A DNA stretch of 61,096 bases from the NCBI GenBank assembly GCA_964639895.1, contig CAZXEJ010000007.1:1-61096 (forward strand), written 5' to 3'. Source of the DNA: CAZXEJ01 sp964639895. Lineage in GTDB: Bacteria > Desulfobacterota_D > UBA1144 > Nemesobacterales > JADFKM01. The notes under the pieces are model-generated. The model had not been told where the DNA came from, searched no databases, and was given only the letters and a program-made list of their open reading frames with translations. How positions within the stretch are numbered: the first letter of the stretch is position 1; every line of letters starts with the position of its first letter. Positions 43,676 through 51,700 of the stretch are shown piece after piece. The position numbers and the translations under genes were made by a program.

Positions 43676-45015
43676 CGCGAACACTCCTCAAGGGCTCGTG
43701 CGAGCGCCTCGATCTGTTGCCGTGTATTGATCTCCGTCACCGAGACGAGGAAACAGTCGGCAAGCTCCGGGTACCAGCGCTCGAGGGCGATTCCGCCCGC
43801 TATACCCTTCATCTCGAGCCTCGAAAGCAACTCCCTTACCGGCACCCGAGTGCAGCGCACGGGGAATTCGTTGAAGTAGCTCCCCGCGGGGAACGGCAGC
43901 TCGAAGCCGTCGATCTCCGCCACCAACTCACGCGCGAAGGCGGCCTTGTTCAGGTTGAGCACGGCCAGATCCCTCAGCCCGTGCGGCCCCAGCAGCGCAA
44001 GGAACATGCTCGCCCCCATGGCGAGCAGCGTCTCGTTCGTACAGATGTTAGACGTGGCGCGAGCCCTTCTTATGTGCTGCTCCCGCGTGGCGAGGGTTAT
44101 CACGAACCCTTCCCTCCCCTCGACGTCGCGCGTAAGGCCCACGAGACGGCCGGGCACCTGCCGCGTATAGTCCTTTTTCGTGGCGAATATCCCGAGGTAC
44201 GGCCCGCCCAGCTGCAACGGCACCCCGAGCGACTGGCCCTCGCCCACGACGACGTCGGAGCCGAACTCGCCCGGCGGTCTGAGGATGCCGAAGGCCAGCG
44301 GCTCGGCCGTCGCAACGACGAGGAAGGCCCCCAGGCGGTCGGCCTCGCGGCGGGCATAAGCCACGTCCTCGACGAGGCCCAGGAAGTTGGGCTGCTGGAT
44401 GACCACGCAGCACGCCCCCTCGATCACTGCGGCCGCAATATCGGTGAGGCCGTCGTCCCCCAGCGGGGCCTCGACGCAGCGCATCCCGAGCGGCTCGAGG
44501 TAGGCGGCGAGCACCTCCCTGTACTGGGGGTTGAGGGCGCGCGAGACGACCACGGCTCCCTCCCCCCTGACACGGCGCGCCATGAGCACGGCCTCGACGA
44601 CGCTCGTCGCCCCCTCGTAGAGCGAGCCGTTGGCGATGTCCATGCCTGTAAGCAGTGACATGAACGTCTGGAACTCGTAGAGCGCCTGCAACGTGCCCTG
44701 GGAAAGCTCGGGCTGGTAGGGGGTGTAGGCCGTAAGAAACTCCCCGCGCTGCAGCAGGTAGTCGATCACGGAGGGGACGAAGTGGCGGTTGGCACCGCCG
44801 CCCAGGAAGGAGACCATGTCGTGGCGGTTCCTGGACGCAAGGGCCGTAAGGTGGGCCATCACCTCGGGCTCGCTCATCGGGCCGTCTATATGAAGCGGCC
44901 GCGCGAGGCGGAACCGGGCCGGGACGTCCTCGAAAAGCTCCTCTACGCTGGAGGCGCCGATCGCGCGCAGCATCTCGCGGCGGTCGCTCTCGGTCGTAGG
45001 CACGTAGCGCGACAT
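43672..45015 (-). CDS. gcvPA: glycine dehydrogenase (decarboxylating) subunit 1
   Basis: The other half of split GcvP, 447 residues. It begins RYVPTTESDRREMLRAIGA; SFLGGGANRHFVPSVIDYL, TAYTPYQPELSQGTLQALYEFQT and ANGSLYEGATSVVEA match the family. It forms an alpha2-beta2 tetramer with GcvPB. I use the ATG at 45015, whose first base is shared with the gcvH stop; a GTG one codon upstream is equally possible. Full overlap in the operon suggests matched synthesis of the subunits. Confidence 0.97.
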   Translation of the reverse strand: MSRYVPTTESDRREMLRAIGASSVEELFEDVPARFRLARPLHIDGPMSEPEVMAHLTALASRNRHDMVSFLGGGANRHFVPSVIDYLLQRGEFLTAYTPYQPELSQGTLQALYEFQTFMSLLTGMDIANGSLYEGATSVVEAVLMARRVRGEGAVVVSRALNPQYREVLAAYLEPLGMRCVEAPLGDDGLTDIAAAVIEGACCVVIQQPNFLGLVEDVAYARREADRLGAFLVVATAEPLAFGILRPPGEFGSDVVVGEGQSLGVPLQLGGPYLGIFATKKDYTRQVPGRLVGLTRDVEGREGFVITLATREQHIRRARATSNICTNETLLAMGASMFLALLGPHGLRDLAVLNLNKAAFARELVAEIDGFELPFPAGSYFNEFPVRCTRVPVRELLSRLEMKGIAGGIALERWYPELADCFLVSVTEINTRQQIEALARALEECSR

Positions 45016-45416
45016 CACCCCTCTTCCTCCTCGATGCTCTTCAGATAGTCGCCGTAAGCGGCCGCATCCATCAGCCCCGAGCTCTCAGCCGGGTCGGACA
45101 CCCTTATCTTCACCATCCAGCCGCGGCCGTAGGGGTCGGAGTTGACCAGCTCCGGGTGTTCTTCGAGCTCGCCGTTCACCTCGACGACCTCGCCGCTCAT
45201 GGGAGCGAACAGCTCCGAGGATGCCTTCGAGCTGTCGACGGCGCCGAACGGCTCGTTCTGCTTGAGACGCGTGCCCGGCTCGGGCAGCTCGACGAAAACG
45301 ATGTCGCTGAGCGACCGCTGGGCGTAGTCCGTGATACCGACCACGCCGCAATCGCCTTCAAGCCTTATCCACTCGTGCTCGCGGGTATAAAGCAATCCCT
45401 CAGGTATGTTACTCAT
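45015..45416 (-). CDS. gcvH: glycine cleavage system H protein
   Basis: Lipoyl carrier of the glycine cleavage system, 133 residues. The lipoylated lysine is in AVDSSKASSELFAPMSGEV. It starts with LYTREHEWIRLEGD and has GITDYAQRSLSDIVFVELP. It moves the aminomethyl group between P and T proteins. The start overlaps the gcvT stop by eight bases. The fused lipB-lipA gene that would attach and complete the lipoyl group lies on the other side of gcvT. Confidence 0.97.
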   Translation of the reverse strand: MSNIPEGLLYTREHEWIRLEGDCGVVGITDYAQRSLSDIVFVELPEPGTRLKQNEPFGAVDSSKASSELFAPMSGEVVEVNGELEEHPELVNSDPYGRGWMVKIRVSDPAESSGLMDAAAYGDYLKSIEEEEG

Positions 45417-46536
45417 CCGCCTGGATCTCCTTCTTTTTTCGCTTGTAGAAAGGAAGCCTTACTATCTCGCCCCGCCATCGCCTTCCGCGTATGGACACGA
45501 CGATCGGCGTACCGAACGAGGCGTGCTCCACCGCCACGTAGCCCATCCCTATTCCACGGCCCAGCACGGGCGAATAGTTGCCGCTCGTAACCCGCCCCAC
45601 CTCGGTCCCGTCCTCGGCCAGCATGGGATGGCCGCCGCGTGGTACGGCGCGTCCTTCGAGTACGAACCCCCTGAGCACACGTCGCAGACCGCGCCTCCGC
45701 TGCTCTTCGAGCGCCCTCTTGCCGACGAACTCCACCCCCTTCTCAAACTTGACGAACCTCTCCAGCCCGGCCTCGAGCACGGTATGACGGCGGTCGAGCT
45801 CGCTGCCGTAAAGGGGAAGGCCCGCCTCGAGCCTCAACACGTCACGCGCCCCGAGGCCGCACGGCCTCGCGCCCACGTCCACGCCCGCCTCCATGAGCGC
45901 CTTCCACACGAGGGGGGCGTCTTCCCAGGACGTCATCACCTCGAAGCCGTCCTCGCCCGTGTAGCCCGTGCGAGAGAGGAAGACGCGTTTTCCGGCCACG
46001 GCCGTCACCGCGGCGCGGAACGGCCGCAGCGAGCGCACCTCGGGCCCGGCGCATGCGGCCACAACCCGCTCGGCCTCGGGGCCCTGGACGGCTATGAGGG
46101 CCTTCTCCATCGTCACGTCCCTTACCACGGCGCCGGGCCCCGCGCGGCCTGCGATCCACTCCAGGTCGGGGGCCGTGTTGGCGGCGTTTACCACCAGCAG
46201 GTAGCTGTCGGCGGCCGTCCTGTAGACGATGAGGTCGTCCACGCAGGTGCCCTCCGGGGTGAGGAGCAACGTGTACTGCGCCATTCCCACCTCGAGCCTG
46301 CCCACGTCGTTGGTCGTAAGTTCGTCGAGCAGCAGCCGAGCCCCGGGGCCCTCGATGACGAGCTCACCCATGTGAGAGACGTCGAACAGCCCCACACGCC
46401 GTCGCACGGCCTCGTGTTCGTCGGCTATGCGTCCGTAGTGGAGGGGCATCTCCCAGCCCGCAAACGGCACCATCCGGGCGCCGAGCGACCTGTGTACGGC
46501 GTCGAGCGGACTGCGTCTTGGTTCGCTTCCACCCAT
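45409..46536 (-). CDS. gcvT: glycine cleavage system T protein (aminomethyltransferase)
   Basis: Transfers the aminomethyl carbon from H protein to tetrahydrofolate, releasing ammonia. The 375 residues include LGARMVPFAGWEMPLHYG, VGLFDVSHMGELVIEGPGA and the LSRTGYTGEDGFEV folate-site region. The C-terminal barrel has VGRVTSGNYSPVLGRGIGMGYV. The ATG at 46536 is preferred over a TTG three codons upstream. It leads the gcv operon behind a TTGACA promoter and a long leader hairpin. Confidence 0.96.
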   Translation of the reverse strand: MGGSEPRRSPLDAVHRSLGARMVPFAGWEMPLHYGRIADEHEAVRRRVGLFDVSHMGELVIEGPGARLLLDELTTNDVGRLEVGMAQYTLLLTPEGTCVDDLIVYRTAADSYLLVVNAANTAPDLEWIAGRAGPGAVVRDVTMEKALIAVQGPEAERVVAACAGPEVRSLRPFRAAVTAVAGKRVFLSRTGYTGEDGFEVMTSWEDAPLVWKALMEAGVDVGARPCGLGARDVLRLEAGLPLYGSELDRRHTVLEAGLERFVKFEKGVEFVGKRALEEQRRRGLRRVLRGFVLEGRAVPRGGHPMLAEDGTEVGRVTSGNYSPVLGRGIGMGYVAVEHASFGTPIVVSIRGRRWRGEIVRLPFYKRKKKEIQADE

Positions 46537-46590
46537 GGTGAGCAAGGCTACTCTGTAGCGGATCGGACGCGATCGAAGCGGTGCTCCGGA

Positions 46591-46643
46591 GGGGACGGCC
46601 GCCGTCGCGCACGATCGGGGGCGGGGCGGCGACGGCCGTCCCC
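46591..46643 (-). promoter_or_regulatory. long hairpin in the gcvT leader
   Basis: An 11-bp perfect GC stem (46591-46601 with 46633-46643) extends inward by several more pairs with one mismatch. It lies inside the predicted 5' leader of gcvT. I found none of the conserved segments of a glycine riboswitch. Confidence 0.5.
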
Positions 46644-46652
46644 GACAGACGT

Positions 46653-46681
46653 ATTGTGATCGGGAAAACGGGCGGTGTCAA
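46653..46681 (-). promoter_or_regulatory. promoter of the gcv operon
   Basis: Minus-strand TTGACA (46681-46676), 17 bases, CACAAT (46658-46653); leader of roughly 100 bases to gcvT. Confidence 0.65.
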
Positions 46682-46694
46682 TAGCGCGCCGCGG

Positions 46695-46724
46695 TTGACA
46701 AACCCCGCTCCATGGAAAAAGATT
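46695..46724 (+). promoter_or_regulatory. candidate promoter of lipBA
   Basis: TTGACA (46695-46700), 18 bases, AAGATT (46719-46724). The -35 is perfect, the -10 poor, so it may need an activator. It is back-to-back with the gcv promoter, their -35 boxes 13 bases apart. Confidence 0.4.
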
Positions 46725-46774
46725 TCATAGGAAACGCCGTGCCTTCGGATCCCCGCTAGAGCGAGGCAGTCACT

Positions 46775-48424
46775 ATGCGCGCCACATGGCTTGGAAGGGT
46801 GCCCTTCGCCCGCGCCCTGGCGTTCCAAGAACAGATATTCTACGGCAAGAAGCTAGCGCCCACGCCGGCCGATGAACCCGAGGACACGGTGTTCTTCCTC
46901 GAGCACACGCCCGTCTACACGCTGGGGTTCGGCCTCAAGAGCCCGGAGCGATTCGTACGCGACTGGGGCGAGTTCAAGCGGCTCGAAGACAGCGGCGGCG
47001 TAGAGGTCTACGCCACCAGCCGCGGTGGTTCCATAACGTACCACGGCCCCGGACAGCTGGTGTGCTACCCGATACTCAACATCGGCCGCTGGGACGTACG
47101 GCGCTACATGGAGTCGCTGCAGCGTGTGGTAGCACTCACGCTGCAGCGGCTCGGCGTCGAGTGCTTCGAGCGCCAGTGGGGCACATGGGTGCGCGTCGAC
47201 GGCGCCGAGAAGAAGATCTGCTCCTACGGAGTGGCCGTCCGAAGGGGACGGCACGGGGCCAGGATCACCATGCACGGGTTCGCCTTCAACGTCACGACGG
47301 AGCTCCATTACTTCGACAAGATCTTCCCGTGCGGCATAGCCGACCCGTCTCCCATGGTGAACCTTTCCGACATCCTGCGGCCAGCTCCACCGCTCGAGCA
47401 GTTGGCACGCTTGATGGCCGAGGAGTTCGCGCGCGTCTTCGGCACGCGGACGGTCTTCGTGGAGCCGGAGACGCTGGGCATATACCTGGGCCGAAAGCCC
47501 CCGTGGTTGCGCGTGCCCAAGGCCCCGTCGCCACGGACGGCCGCCGTGGCCCGCCTGGTGAGAGGACTCAGACTCAACACCGTGTGCGAGGACGCCCGCT
47601 GCCCCAACATCGACGAGTGTTGGAGCGCGGGGGACGTGACGGTGATGATATTGGGTGGGGTGTGTACGCGACGCTGCGGCTTCTGCTCGGTCCCCACTGG
47701 AAGGCCCGCGCCGCCCGAAGGGGACGAGCCCGAGCGTGTGGCCTCGGCCGTAGCCGCCATGCCGCATACCCACGTCGTCATAACCTCCGTCGACAGGGAC
47801 GACCTCCCCGACGGCGGCGCGGCCCACTGGGCGCGCACGATAAGGGCCGTCAGGGAAGCGTGCCCCCACAAGACCGTCGAGGCGTTGGTGCCCGATTTCA
47901 AGGGCGATACTGCCGCCCTCGAACGGGTGCTGGAGGCCCGCCCCCACGTCTTGGCGCACAACCTCGAGACGGTACGGAGGCTCCACCGGCGGGTGCGCCC
48001 CCAGTCGACCTACGAGCGGGCCCTCGAGGTGCTGGCCGCGGCATCCGGCCACAGGCCGCGCCCCGTGGTGAAGTCCAACCTCATGGTCGGGCTGGGCGAA
48101 TCGGCGCCGGAGATAGCAGAGGCCCTCGAAGACCTGCGTGCGCGGGGTGTGGACATAGTGACGATCACCCAGTACCTGAGCCCCACGCGGGACCACCTGC
48201 CCGTGACGAAATACTACTCGCCGACCGACTTCGCCGAACTGCGCGCGCTGGCCGAGCGCATGGGATTCGCAGCCGTCGAGGCCGGCCCCCTGGTAAGGAC
48301 GTCCTACAAGGCGGGGGCCGCCTACAGGCGCGCCCTGGCCCACCCGGCACTTGCATCCGACCAGGTCCCAGGCGGCGGCTGGAGCAGACCCACGGCGCGG
48401 CCAACTCCTCGCCGTGTGCCCTAG
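46775..48424 (+). CDS. lipB-lipA: fused octanoyltransferase-lipoyl synthase (LipB-LipA)
   Basis: One 549-codon frame joins two lipoate enzymes. Residues 1-240 are LipB, moving octanoyl from ACP to lipoyl domains: RGGSITYHGPGQL (His90), the Lys in EKKICSYGV (147) and the acyl-Cys in FPCGIAD (186) are present. Residues 243-525 are LipA, a radical-SAM enzyme that inserts two sulfurs. The auxiliary cluster cysteines are 271, 276 and 282, the SAM cluster CTRRCGFC is 297-304, and the cluster-binding Ser is in VRTSYKAG (510). Both halves look active. The ATG at 46775 follows GAGG. The gene is divergent from the gcv operon, whose H protein is the expected substrate. Its stop overlaps the convergent acyl-CoA synthetase stop within CTAG. 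Confidence 0.95.
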   Translation: MRATWLGRVPFARALAFQEQIFYGKKLAPTPADEPEDTVFFLEHTPVYTLGFGLKSPERFVRDWGEFKRLEDSGGVEVYATSRGGSITYHGPGQLVCYPILNIGRWDVRRYMESLQRVVALTLQRLGVECFERQWGTWVRVDGAEKKICSYGVAVRRGRHGARITMHGFAFNVTTELHYFDKIFPCGIADPSPMVNLSDILRPAPPLEQLARLMAEEFARVFGTRTVFVEPETLGIYLGRKPPWLRVPKAPSPRTAAVARLVRGLRLNTVCEDARCPNIDECWSAGDVTVMILGGVCTRRCGFCSVPTGRPAPPEGDEPERVASAVAAMPHTHVVITSVDRDDLPDGGAAHWARTIRAVREACPHKTVEALVPDFKGDTAALERVLEARPHVLAHNLETVRRLHRRVRPQSTYERALEVLAAASGHRPRPVVKSNLMVGLGESAPEIAEALEDLRARGVDIVTITQYLSPTRDHLPVTKYYSPTDFAELRALAERMGFAAVEAGPLVRTSYKAGAAYRRALAHPALASDQVPGGGWSRPTARPTPRRVP

Positions 48425-50499
48425 GTCTCCACCGGTGGAGCCACCTCAAGGGCCTTGCCCACCACCTTGAACGCGTCTTCGAGCTCGGCAAAGTTGGGGA
48501 TGTGGTTGCGCCTCAACACGGCCACTCCCGCCCGCACGCTCACCCCGCCCAGCATGCACCCCACGATCACCCGCGGGCATCCGCGAGAGAACTCGACTAT
48601 CTCCGTCGCAAGCTCGAGCGGATCGAGCACCGTCGTGGGGACGGAAACCACGAACGCTATGTCCCAGAGATCGGCGCGCCTGGACAAGAGCTCGAACACG
48701 GTGGCGTAGCGGTTGCTCGTCGCATCGCCTAGCAGGTCCATGGGGTTCTCGCGGTTCCACTCCACTCCCAGACGGCGGCTCACCTCGTCGACGAAGTCCG
48801 AAGGAAGCTCGATGAGATCCACACCGTAGCGCTCGGCGTAGTCGGAGGCGAGGACGGCGAAGCCGCCCGCGTTGCTTACGACCACGGCCCTCCGGCCGCG
48901 GGGGTAGCCCTCCGAGGCCAGCAGCGCCGCCGCACCGAACGCCTCTTCGAGCGAAGAGGAGACGATGACGCCGGCCTGCTTGAAGGCCGCCATGTAGACG
49001 TCGTAGCTGCCGGCAAGCGAGCCCGTGTGCGAGGACGCCGCAGCACGGCCGCGGGCCGAGGCCCCGGATTTCACGGCCACGATGGGTTTCGTCCTTGAGA
49101 CGCGGCGCGACACGTCGAGGAACTGGCGGCCGTTCTTTATCTCCTCGACGTACATAATGACCGACTTCGTCCACTCGTCCTCGAGTGCGAACTCGAGGAA
49201 ATCGACGAACCCCAGATCTGCCTGGTTGCCGACGCTTATGACGGCCGAGAACCCTTGCTCCTCGAGTACGCTCCAATCGACGGTGGTCGTGATGACGGCG
49301 CCGCTCTGGGAGATGAAGGCGATGGGCCCGGGCTTGGGCATTATGGGATCGAACGTGGCGTTGAGACCAAGGTGGGGAAGCATTATGCCTAGGCAGTTGG
49401 GACCGATGAGCCTTATGCCGCTCTCGCGGGCCTTGCGCACGACCTCGCGCTCGAGCCTCGCCCCTTCGCCTCCCACCTCGCGGAAGCCCGCCGATATGAC
49501 GACGGCAAGCCGCACGCCCTTTCGTGCGGCATCGTCCATGACGCCGGGCACAGCGTCGGCCGGCACCGCGATTACGGCCACGTCTACATCGCCCTCAATC
49601 GCCGAGAGCGAGGGATAGGTGCCGACTCCCAGGATCTCGCTCTCGTGCGGGTTGACGGCATAGACCTTGCCCGGAAAGTGCCTCAGGTTGCGCAGCACCG
49701 AGTAGCCCACCTTCCCGCGGTGGGACGAGGCGCCTACTACTGCTATGGAAAGGGGTACGCGCGCTAGAACCGCACGCAGCTCCCTGCCGTTGCGCAGCGA
49801 TTCACCCGGGACGGAAAGCCGGGCCGAAGACGAAGAGTCGTCGGAGACGATCAGGCGGGCATCGACGGCGCAGGCGCCCTCGTGGTAGAGGAACAAGGGG
49901 TTGATGTCGAATTCGACCAGGTCGGACCGATCTGCAAAAAGCCTAGAAAGAGATTCAATAATGCTCTTCAACGTGCTTATATCCCTTGGATCTTCCCCGC
50001 GCCACCCGGTGAGCAATCTATACCCCCGCACCTCCTTCAGCATCCGCTCTATATCCTCCCCGCTCACCGGCAACACCCGCAGCGAGACATCCCTCAGCAG
50101 CTCGACAAGCGTCCCACCCATGCCGAATGACAACACCTTGCCGAACGTCGGGTCGATCTTACCCCCGACCAGCAACTCCACCCCCCGCGGCATCTGCTTC
50201 TCGACGATGACGCCCTCGATCCGCGCCCCCACCACCCGGCGCCCCACCCCGCGCACGATACGCTCGTAGGCGGCGCGCGCCTCCTGCTCGTCCCCCACGC
50301 CAACCACCACACCGCCCACGTCGCTCTTGTGCACGACGTCGGGCGAGACGATCTTCATCACCACCGGAAACCCAACGGCGCGGGCGGCGCGGGCGGCTTC
50401 GTCGGCACCCGTGACCACCTCGTATGGGGGTACGGGCACGCCGTACCGTCTGAGCAGCTCGTAGGCCTCGTGCTCCAGCATCATCCTCGTCCGCGACAT
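48421..50499 (-). CDS. ADP-forming acyl-CoA (acetate-CoA) synthetase, beta-alpha fusion
   Basis: A 692-residue NDP-forming synthetase that interconverts acyl-CoA + ADP + Pi with acid + ATP + CoA. The ATP-grasp (beta) part is first (1-220: GFPVVMKIVSPDVVHKSDVGG; DPTFGKVLSFGMGGTLVEL). Then comes the CoA-binding alpha part (from 248: SIAVVGASSHRGKVGYSVLRN) and the phospho-His segment ASSHTGSLAGS (His491). The order is the reverse of the commoner alpha-beta fusion. GGAGGTGAAGCG before the ATG sets the start, 5 bases after the PHA-synthase-like gene, so they form an operon. It may yield ATP from acyl-CoA breakdown. Confidence 0.92.
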   Translation of the reverse strand: MSRTRMMLEHEAYELLRRYGVPVPPYEVVTGADEAARAARAVGFPVVMKIVSPDVVHKSDVGGVVVGVGDEQEARAAYERIVRGVGRRVVGARIEGVIVEKQMPRGVELLVGGKIDPTFGKVLSFGMGGTLVELLRDVSLRVLPVSGEDIERMLKEVRGYRLLTGWRGEDPRDISTLKSIIESLSRLFADRSDLVEFDINPLFLYHEGACAVDARLIVSDDSSSSARLSVPGESLRNGRELRAVLARVPLSIAVVGASSHRGKVGYSVLRNLRHFPGKVYAVNPHESEILGVGTYPSLSAIEGDVDVAVIAVPADAVPGVMDDAARKGVRLAVVISAGFREVGGEGARLEREVVRKARESGIRLIGPNCLGIMLPHLGLNATFDPIMPKPGPIAFISQSGAVITTTVDWSVLEEQGFSAVISVGNQADLGFVDFLEFALEDEWTKSVIMYVEEIKNGRQFLDVSRRVSRTKPIVAVKSGASARGRAAASSHTGSLAGSYDVYMAAFKQAGVIVSSSLEEAFGAAALLASEGYPRGRRAVVVSNAGGFAVLASDYAERYGVDLIELPSDFVDEVSRRLGVEWNRENPMDLLGDATSNRYATVFELLSRRADLWDIAFVVSVPTTVLDPLELATEIVEFSRGCPRVIVGCMLGGVSVRAGVAVLRRNHIPNFAELEDAFKVVGKALEVAPPVET

Positions 50500-50503
50500 C
50501 GCT

Positions 50504-51643
50504 TCACCTCCGGCTGAGATTCCGCTGCCACTCCACTATGCGGGGCCAGTTCTCCCTCAAGGGGGTGGAACCCATGAAAAGGCCTATGTGCCCGCCCGGC
50601 GCCAGATCCTTTACCACGTCTTCTTTGGGAGTACCCAGGCGGCGGGCCGCGTTGAAGACCTGCTCCGGCGGGGTTATGTCGTCCCGCTCGCCGGCCAGCA
50701 GGTAGACGGGACACTCGATCGCCCTCAGTGAGACGCGCCTTCCAAGGGCGATGAACCGCCCGCGGTAGAACCTGTTCTCCTTGAACAGCTCCTTTACGAC
50801 CTGCAGGTACCAGCGGCCCGGAAGGTCGATCGTGTACTCGTACCACCGCTCGAAGCGCTTGAAGCGGCGCACGAAGTGTGGATCGTCGATGTTCTCGTAA
50901 AGCTTGACGTATTTCTCCACGTACTGCTCGGCGGGATGGAGGCTCTTGAACCCCTGAAGGACGTACTCGCCCTTGAGCACCCCCCCTCCCATGGCCACGA
51001 GCTCTTCGAAGAAGCCGAGCGGCAGGGTGCGCGCATATTCGGACACGCGGCTTTCGCCGGCCGAGGTGTCGATAGGGGCGCCGGCCAGCACGAGCGATGC
51101 CACGCGGTCCGGGTATCGAGCGGCGTAGATGGCCGAGAACCACCCGCCCTGGCAGAGGCCCACCAGATTGACCACGCCGCCCAACTCCTCGACGCAGACG
51201 TGGAACTCGGCCAGGTAGTTGTCGATGTCGTAGGACGCCGTCTCCAGTGTGGCGCTCTTCCAGTCGGTGACGGCGACACGCTCGACCCCGTGGCCGAGGA
51301 ACACTTCGACCAGGCTCTGACCCTTGTGGAAATCGGCTATCTGAGATGTGTGTCCCGCGTAGGGCGCCACGATGAGCGTGTAGGGCTCCGGCGAAGAGAG
51401 GGAGCCGCGCGGAGTGAAATCCCTGAGATTGAGCGTGTGCAGCGAGAGAGCAACCTTGTTGCGCGTGGCCCAGGGCGGAGGCTTCCGGACCACCGCCGTG
51501 CTCTCGGCCTCCTTGATAAACCTTATGGCTTTCTTCGCCTCCTCGAGCTGTGTGCGCTCGAGTCCAACTATGAGTTCCACCGGCCACAGGAAGGGAATCC
51601 CCACCTCGGGGAATTCGAACATCGTGCTGTGCTTCTCAGACAT
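50504..51643 (-). CDS. PHA synthase-like alpha/beta hydrolase with Cys nucleophile
   Basis: A 379-residue alpha/beta protein. Its nucleophile elbow is NLVGLCQGG with Cys164 instead of Ser, as in polyhydroxyalkanoate synthase PhaC. The Asp (ERDDITPPEQ, 321-322) and His (GGHIGLF, 352) complete a Cys-Asp-His triad. VAVTDWKSA, followed by DIDNYLAEFHVCVEELGG, matches the PhaC region before the elbow. The size fits class III PhaC. No phaE, phasin or phaAB genes are near, so a different acyl-CoA or ester reaction is possible. GGAGG lies before the ATG at 51643. Confidence 0.8.
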   Translation of the reverse strand: MSEKHSTMFEFPEVGIPFLWPVELIVGLERTQLEEAKKAIRFIKEAESTAVVRKPPPWATRNKVALSLHTLNLRDFTPRGSLSSPEPYTLIVAPYAGHTSQIADFHKGQSLVEVFLGHGVERVAVTDWKSATLETASYDIDNYLAEFHVCVEELGGVVNLVGLCQGGWFSAIYAARYPDRVASLVLAGAPIDTSAGESRVSEYARTLPLGFFEELVAMGGGVLKGEYVLQGFKSLHPAEQYVEKYVKLYENIDDPHFVRRFKRFERWYEYTIDLPGRWYLQVVKELFKENRFYRGRFIALGRRVSLRAIECPVYLLAGERDDITPPEQVFNAARRLGTPKEDVVKDLAPGGHIGLFMGSTPLRENWPRIVEWQRNLSRR

Positions 51644-51700
51644 TGCTTCCCACCTCCACCTTCAATGATAATTCATTCCTCACCCATCCTTCCGTCCGCC

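Noticed and set aside
46537..46660. Glycine riboswitch before gcvT
   Set aside because: The leader has a strong hairpin but none of the conserved glycine-aptamer segments; called only as a hairpin.
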